Below are positions 62,832 to 64,000 of a stretch of 64,000 nucleotides of DNA, one piece after another; the stretch's first letter is position 1, and each line of letters opens with the position of its first letter. Source of the DNA: an uncultured Aliiroseovarius sp. (GTDB taxonomy: Bacteria > Pseudomonadota > Alphaproteobacteria > Rhodobacterales > Rhodobacteraceae); the NCBI RefSeq assembly GCF_947497285.1, contig NZ_CANMFT010000001.1, positions 1-64,000 of the forward strand. The letters are read 5' to 3'. The notes beneath the pieces were generated by a model. It was not told the origin of the DNA. It did no database searches and saw only the letters and a program-made list of their open reading frames with translations. Position numbers and translations under genes: made by a program.

Positions 62832-64000
62832 CGTTTGATCTCGTACGGAAGGGTTCCTCGTGAATATGGGTCGACTTGCAACTTGCGTTCAAGGGGAGGG
62901 ACTGATCGTTGGTGACAATACTGGCGTTCGCAGATGCGACACGATACGCCAATGGGCTCAAATGCTGCATCGTTCGAGGTGTCGAGGTCATCAGCATACA
63001 CCAAAGCGCCTGCATGTTTTACCTCGCACCCCAACCCGATGGCATAGCGGCGCACGGGGGCGTCAAAGCTGCCACCTGATTTCGACACGTTTCGCGCCAG
63101 ACAAAAATACCGCATGCCGTCCGGTGTCTGGGCCAATTGGCGCAGGAAACGTCCAGGTGTTTCAAAGGCTTGGTGGACGTTCCATAAAGGGCAGGCCCCG
63201 CCAAAACGGGCAAATTGAAGGCGTGTTGCCGAATGTCGCTTGGTGATCGTTCCCGCCTGATCGACGCGCACGAAGAAAAATGGGATGCCCTTTGCACCGG
63301 GGCGCTGCAAGGTGGAGAGGCGATGCGCGACCTGTTCGATCGACGCGCCGAACCGATCAGCAAGCCGCTCCAGATCGTGGCGGGTCTCATGAGCGGCGGC
63401 GAGAAACTGCTCATAGGGCAGCAGCGCCGCACCTGCAAAATAGTTCGCAAGGCCCAACTTGGCGATGGCGCGGGCTTCTTCGGTCTGGAATCGCGCAAAA
63501 TCCAAGGTGGCTTCCAGCAGCGCGTCTTGCGTCAGCAGTGCGACTTGCATCAGAAGCTGGAATTCCTGCGTGGCGCGAGGTGGGCGGGTGGACAGGGTAA
63601 GGGTGCGCGTGTCCGGGTCAAAGCTGCGCATCGGGTCTTGATCAGCGTGCACAACGCTGATCCCGCGGTCTGACAGGACAGATTGGGCCATGCCGGCCGG
63701 GGACAGGCCGCGCGATTTTCCTGTGTTCACGAAATGCTCGGCGGCGCGGTCCACAGCATCGATGTAATTGTCGCAATAGTGAAAGAAATCGCGAACCTCG
63801 TCCCATGGGCTGGCCTGCGTGCGTTTGTCCCCTGCGCCCATGTTTTCATCTAGCGATGCAAGCCGTTCGTGGCCCAGGCGATAGGCGCGGTGCAGTTCCA
63901 GAAGCGCATGAGCCAATGCCGGCGCGTTTGACGCCGCCAGTCTAAGGTCGGCCAACGGAGGAACATCGGAAAAGACCGGATCAGCGAAGGCTTCGCGCAT
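62828..64000 (-). CDS. XRE-family / short-chain fatty acyl regulator, N-terminal part missing
   Basis: The frame runs from the right edge to the TGA at 62828-62830 (390 visible residues). It matches the C-terminal part of the XRE-family regulators with an IrrE/DUF2083-type domain: GISVVHADQ, ETRHDLERLADRFGASIEQVAHRLSTLQRPGAKGIPFFFVRVD, and a Cys-rich tail GVSCRICERQYCHQRSVPP. The expected N-terminal helix-turn-helix (about 80 residues) should lie beyond 64000, so the Met at 64000 is probably internal. Homologues control short-chain fatty acid or glyoxylate metabolism. It overlaps the exported hydrolase gene. Confidence 0.82.
   Translation of the reverse strand: MREAFADPVFSDVPPLADLRLAASNAPALAHALLELHRAYRLGHERLASLDENMGAGDKRTQASPWDEVRDFFHYCDNYIDAVDRAAEHFVNTGKSRGLSPAGMAQSVLSDRGISVVHADQDPMRSFDPDTRTLTLSTRPPRATQEFQLLMQVALLTQDALLEATLDFARFQTEEARAIAKLGLANYFAGAALLPYEQFLAAAHETRHDLERLADRFGASIEQVAHRLSTLQRPGAKGIPFFFVRVDQAGTITKRHSATRLQFARFGGACPLWNVHQAFETPGRFLRQLAQTPDGMRYFCLARNVSKSGGSFDAPVRRYAIGLGCEVKHAGALVYADDLDTSNDAAFEPIGVSCRICERQYCHQRSVPPLERKLQVDPYSRGTLPYEIKR

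Overview
This window looks like a stretch of chromosome from a marine Roseobacter-group alphaproteobacterium (Rhodobacteraceae sensu lato). The inference rests on GC-rich DNA with strong third-position GC bias, the split F0 ATP synthase operon (atpI-B-E-F'-F without F1 genes), a choXWV / betI-betC-betA choline(-sulfate) locus, a glyQ-hypothetical-glyS cluster, a FolB with a long C-terminal extension, a core-2/I-branching GT14 enzyme of the DUF5928 type, and a SAM-II riboswitch before metZ. I see no insertion sequence, prophage, integrase, CRISPR array or rRNA. Almost everything is core or lineage-specific chromosome, with about 60 protein genes and one tRNA.

Layout. 1-2.6 kb: 3' part of ftsY, with a Pro-Glu hexanucleotide repeat running off the left edge, then a DMT permease and yciB. 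2.6-7.6 kb: a glutathione transferase; metZ behind a SAM-II riboswitch and a terminator; folE2; trkH. 7.6-9.5 kb: a secreted SPOR/peptidoglycan-binding/trypsin-fold protein whose three catalytic positions all look lost. 9.7-16.1 kb: glyQ, a small membrane protein and glyS (overlapping genes), then a pyruvate phosphate dikinase-like enzyme. 16.2-20.3 kb: a SleB-type cell wall hydrolase and folB-folP-glmM. 20.3-24.6 kb: a DMT permease, ilvC, two overlapping Lrp/AsnC regulators and a class V aminotransferase. 24.6-30.9 kb: a small membrane protein, a Ubi-type hydroxylase, a HAD nucleotidase, a GntR/FCD regulator, a fused MshEN-GT2 glycosyltransferase and carA. 31-36 kb: yqeY, DUF2244, a secreted small protein, ctaD, a cytochrome c, lipB and tRNA-Leu(GAG). 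36-40 kb: glycerate kinase, a membrane protein, azoR with a divergent LysR, and an ArsR. 40-43 kb: the F0 operon. 43-50 kb: a GntR regulator beside a perfect palindrome, an OmpA-like lipoprotein, an AraC-Ogt fusion, nth, a PfkB-family kinase, a sulfotransferase with a divergent GT14 enzyme, and a HIT protein. 50-54.8 kb: a zinc-finger protein, polA, a hydroxypyruvate isomerase-like protein and a lipoprotein. 54.8-61.6 kb: the choline locus. 61.7-64 kb: a DUF465 protein, a secreted alpha/beta hydrolase, and a regulator truncated by the right edge.

How the genes work together. The choline locus is the clearest functional unit. ChoX-ChoW-ChoV is a binding-protein-dependent importer, BetC hydrolyses choline-O-sulfate, BetA oxidises choline, and BetI with a palindromic site in the divergent promoter region probably represses both arms. 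No betB lies beside it. The folate genes (folE2, folB, folP) are spread over 13 kb. Methionine synthesis is visibly under S-adenosylmethionine feedback at metZ. The respiratory genes ctaD, cytochrome c, the F0 operon and the Ubi hydroxylase fit an aerobic heterotroph.

Limits: all calls come from reading motifs, gene order and spacing by eye. No alignment, HMM search or RNA folding was run. Start codons were chosen from Shine-Dalgarno spacing and the N-termini I expect for each family, and several have credible alternatives that are named in the entries.
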